Assembly: GCA_010094045.1 (NCBI GenBank)
Contig: ML986936.1
Coordinates: 4,336 to 16,013 of the forward strand
Source of the DNA: Lojkania enalia
Taxonomy: Eukaryota > Ascomycota > Dothideomycetes > Pleosporales
Direction: 5' to 3'
Length of the DNA stretch: 11,678 bases
The position numbers were made by a program, and so were the translations under genes. Under the pieces are notes generated by a model. It ran no database searches and was not told the origin of the DNA. It saw nothing but the letters and a program-made list of their open reading frames with translations. Of this stretch, positions 9,296 to 11,678 are shown piece after piece. The first letter of the stretch is position 1; each line of letters starts with the position of its first letter.

Positions 9296-9373
9296 TTAGA
9301 ATCTTTCTTACTAAGCCTAAATATTACTATTAGTACTAGAATATATATAAAAAAGGGTTAGAATATATATTTA

Positions 9374-10096
9374 AGTCTACTCAACTACTATTTAAGTAGT
9401 ATTTTAGACCCTTTAAACTAGTTAAGTTTTATTACTATTAACGCGGGTAGTAATAAAGGTTTTAATAGCTTAATTAACCTTTATAATATATTCTAGTATA
9501 GATAGATTTAACTATAGGTATATTAACTATAAGAATATTAGAATATATTATATTAGCCTAGAATATACTTTAAAATAATCTTTATTATTCTTTTTAAGGT
9601 AGTAGAAATAAATATTATATTAAATACCTTTGTAGAAATATTCTACTATAAGTAGATCTAAAAAAGCAAATTTATAGTTACTATCTACTTTATATAGCTT
9701 ACTATAAGTTATAAAGTACTCTATTATATCCTATATAGAGCTATAATAACTATACTATATATGTAGTTAAAGACTAAGAGAATTATATTTACTAAGGCGG
9801 TTAAGAAAGTATAAGAATTAAAGAAGTAGAATAGGTAGGAAGAGTAGCGTTTTTATAATTAGCGTTTACTCTACTAGTATCGTTTACTATAATAGCCTCT
9901 AATTAGCTAGGTATAGGATAGAGTAATAACTAAGAATAATTATATACTACGGGGAGATTATTCTTATAGGCTTATAATAGAAGTATATAAGTAGAGTATA
10001 TAAAAGATATTTAAGTTAACTATAAAGAGCTATAAAGGTTAGAGTTATAAGATTGTTAAATATAATTTAATTCTCTTACTATTCTTTCCTACTTAG
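9374..10096 (+). pseudogene. Unrecognised RIP-damaged open frame, basic and coiled-coil-like C-terminus
   Basis: I do not recognise this gene. One plus-strand frame stays free of TGA and reads as protein-like when TAA and TAG are taken as former Gln or Trp codons. It contains IIFIILFKVVEINIILNTFVEIFYYK, shown here only as its hydrophobic character (about 9565-9640), then a basic, Gln/Glu/Arg-rich helix-like stretch beginning KAVKKV.ELKK at 9794, then RVITKNNYILRGDYSYR (about 9915-9970), and ends NLILLLFFPT before the TAG at 10094-10096. The start is not defined; 9374 is only where the frame begins to look coherent. The opposite strand gave no known domain. It could be the last part of a transposon protein or a captured gene; it could also be a chance frame. 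Confidence 0.3.
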
Positions 10097-10122
10097 TTAC
10101 TTAGCTAACTAAGTAACTAAGT
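10091..10122. repeat. Perfect 14-bp inverted repeat (hairpin) with 4-nt loop
   Basis: ACTTAGTTACTTAG (10091-10104) pairs fully with CTAAGTAACTAAGT (10109-10122) around CTAA. The arms also contain an internal near-repeat ACTTAG. The stop codon of the preceding open frame lies inside the left arm. It may be a terminator-like hairpin or the fused ends of an element. Confidence 0.75.
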
Positions 10123-10357
10123 ATATTTAATTACTTAATTAATTAAGCTGCTAAATATATTATATATTTTATATTAGTTTTATTCTTCTAGTTATATAGA
10201 GTTTTAAATCTTAATTAGGTCTAATATAGAGATTCCTATAAAGGCATCCGTAATACTACTTTTCTCCTCTAAACTCTTAGCTTAAGAGTTTTCCTGTTCT
10301 AATCTAGTATATAGTAGGGTTAATACGCTGTCTTTACTAATACTATATATATTTCTA
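10123..10357. other. Unassigned AT-rich interval
   Basis: This interval separates the hairpin at 10091-10122 from the cysteine-cluster gene. No gene or promoter could be supported; a TATATATAT tract at 10344-10352 lies directly before the proposed start of that gene. If the neighbouring Gypsy element is complete at this side, part of its 3' LTR could lie here. Confidence 0.35.
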
Positions 10358-10958
10358 ATACCTCCCCTTTATTATTTAACCCTAAATAGATACTATTATA
10401 CTAATTATATAAACTACTTAGGTAAGATTATTATACCTTACTCCTAGTATTTCTATAAGAGGCTAATTTATAAGATAGATAAGAAAGAGATACCTAAAAA
10501 ATTATATTATTTAGAATACCTATATACTAGTATACGTTTATTATATAATATAGATTGTAATACTTAGATTATATATATATTATAATTCTATACTACTAGT
10601 TTATTCTTAATTCTTCCTAGTAGTAAAATAGGATGCTAAAATTATAAAGTTAGAGGAGAAGATTTATCTAGTTTAAAAAGAGTTAGAATAGCTTCTTAAT
10701 AAGATAGTAGCAGCCTATATAAAGATTTAGCATCTTTATAAAGTTTATAAATAAGTAAAGTATAGGTAGGCGGAGGATTATAAATATATATAGGAGTAGC
10801 TTAAGGAAGAGAAAGAGACGGATTATAAGATAGGTCTTCTTCTTAAGATAGAGTCGCCTCCTATAATATAGCTAATATTATTTAATTCTACTACTTTATC
10901 TCTAGATTTTCTTCGCGAATTTAGTTTTTATAATATATCTATAACGCTATAAGGCTAA
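10358..10958 (+). pseudogene. Cysteine-cluster plus coiled-coil fungal protein, RIP-damaged, one frame change
   Basis: This resembles a widespread fungal family with a short Cys-rich cluster (Zn2Cys6-like) followed by a coiled coil and a short Gly/Thr/Ser-rich tail; I know of no agreed name or function. The start is taken as ATA at 10358 (former ATG) followed by Pro-Pro, as usual in the family. At 10436-10545 the frame reads PYS.YFYKRLIYK and YYLEYL; restoring TGY for TAY gives C-x2-C and C-x2-C spacing. From about 10630, in another frame, comes DAKIIKLEEKIYLV.KELE.LLNKIVAAYIKI in pieces, then a charged helix to about 10850 (KEEKETD), and a tail ending SITL.G before TAA at 10956-10958. The shift between frames lies at about 10560-10625 and may be an indel or an intron. 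Confidence 0.55.
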
Positions 10959-11678
10959 AGTTTTCTTCTAGTTCTTAGGTATTATTCTATAGGTTCTTAT
11001 ATTTATCTATTTCCAACTATTTAATTAGATAGTATTATTTACTATTCTATATTTTATACCTTATTATTTTCTTAACTTTCTATTCCTAGTTCTCTCTATA
11101 TATATCTATATTATATACTACTAGTTTAGCGTTTTAGGGTGCCTTTTCTATAAGTATAATATAGAAGGTTAAGTAGATTTTTATAGTTGTAAGTAATTTA
11201 AGTTAATAGTTTATGGGTAATATTTATTCTTCAATTTTATATAGTCTAATTTTAATATAATCTAGTTTACTACTTAGTTGTTTACTTTAAATATTTCGTC
11301 GTAGCAGCTAAACCTTTTCTTTCTTTTTAAAGTAAGGTAGTTATTTATATTTCTTATTATAGTATTTTTTTATAGTATATTATAAGAACTAGAGGTCTTT
11401 CTTTAGTAAGTCTTATATTTGTTAAATAATCTCAACTTATTCCTATATCTAAAGTACCTATAATACTACTTTAATTAGAGTATTATAGGTTTTTAGTTTA
11501 TATCTATAGTTTACTATAAATAGTAATACTCTAATTATACTATATATAGTACTATTATACGCGAGTTATACTATTAGTAGTAGTATTATCTAATTATTTT
11601 ATCTATAGTTAAGGTAGTACTATAAGTATTACTCTACTATTTAGTTTATTCGTTCTATTTATCTATCTATTTATAGGT
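10939..11678 (-). pseudogene. Ty3/Gypsy integrase C-terminus with chromodomain, RIP-inactivated, partial
   Basis: This is the C-terminal end of a Ty3/Gypsy polyprotein on the minus strand, cut by the right edge of the window. The frame enters with a DGQTERxNQ-like sequence (IDR.IERIN at about 11640-11670), then EQYLRCYLNY-like VE.YL.YYLNYR, LAYNST and FIVNYRY. Next come AKKYYNKKYK, KEKV.L for the usual G-D-x-V-W-L, SSKLDYIKI, and YRLKLP-like sequence. The chromodomain (about 10963-11070) reads YYLIK.LE and NNT.ELEENF, matching YLVKWxGY and NTWEPEENL. One frame holds from 11678 to 10941. The TAG at 10939-10941 may be the true stop. The chromodomain marks a chromovirus, which targets integration to modified chromatin. 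Confidence 0.88.
10939..11678 (-). mobile_element. Ty3/Gypsy chromovirus, 3' part, RIP-degraded
   Basis: The integrase and chromodomain define a chromovirus that extends beyond the right edge. Its 3' LTR should lie to the left of 10939, but that space is taken by the plus-strand cysteine-cluster gene. Either that gene lies inside the element, antisense and upstream of the LTR, or the element is truncated here. Confidence 0.75.

Larger units (their letters stand above)
8734..9373. other. Copia upstream flank and unassigned AT-rich sequence
   Basis: No gene is recognised. The left part must hold the Copia leader and, if present, its 5' LTR. A TGTTAG at 8883-8888 (reverse complement CTAACA) could be the inner LTR edge, but no matching outer edge or second LTR was found. 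The stretch also holds three TATATATAAAAA-like motifs, a 12-bp tandem repeat (9124-9159) and a 10-bp inverted repeat (9262-9295), listed separately. Confidence 0.4.

Noticed and set aside
11456..11490. Perfect 12-bp inverted repeat ACCTATAATACT / AGTATTATAGGT
   Set aside because: It lies inside the recognised Gypsy integrase coding region and is best explained by chance in TA-rich sequence.
1..11678. Mitochondrial or otherwise naturally AT-rich genome as the source
   Set aside because: Nuclear transposons with chromodomain and TA-flanked pogo elements, plus CA/TG loss with CG kept, fit a RIP-mutated nuclear region.
1..11678. CRISPR array, rRNA, tRNA or bacterial regulatory sites
   Set aside because: No regularly spaced repeats, no conserved rRNA words and no tRNA-like cloverleaf were seen; the domain content is eukaryotic transposon only.

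Overview
The window is a transposon graveyard from a filamentous ascomycete (Pezizomycotina). No intact host gene, rRNA or tRNA was found. The sequence is very rich in TA and almost empty of CA and TG, yet it keeps CG islands (for example near 2780 and 3290). That is the footprint of repeat-induced point mutation (RIP), which turns CpA into TpA on either strand. Every reading frame I recognise is broken almost only by TAA and TAG, which RIP makes from CAA, CAG and TGG. The frames themselves are not shifted, with one exception noted below. The exact species cannot be read from the sequence. A Dothideomycete-like AT-rich block is a guess based on the mix of families.

Left and centre (about 311-8733, minus strand): one Ty1/Copia LTR retrotransposon polyprotein of about 1556 codons, in the order gag, protease, integrase, reverse transcriptase, RNase H. 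Two pogo/Fot1-like DNA transposons, each about 1.9 kb, split it. Element 1 (3055-4926) sits in the integrase. Element 2 (5672-7550) sits between gag and protease. Each has terminal inverted repeats, a TA target duplication and a transposase on the minus strand. Removing each element plus one TA restores one continuous Copia frame.

Middle right (8734-10357): the upstream flank of the Copia gag, short AT-rich repeats, an unrecognised plus-strand open frame (about 9374-10096) and a long perfect hairpin (10091-10122).

Right (10358-11678): a RIP-damaged plus-strand gene with a cysteine cluster followed by a coiled coil, tail to tail with the C-terminal end of a Ty3/Gypsy integrase that carries a chromodomain (minus strand). 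The Gypsy element runs off the right edge.

The order of events that fits: Copia insertion, then two pogo-type insertions into it, with RIP acting on all of them. Element 1 keeps visibly more CA and TG than element 2, so the two were probably not exposed to RIP equally.
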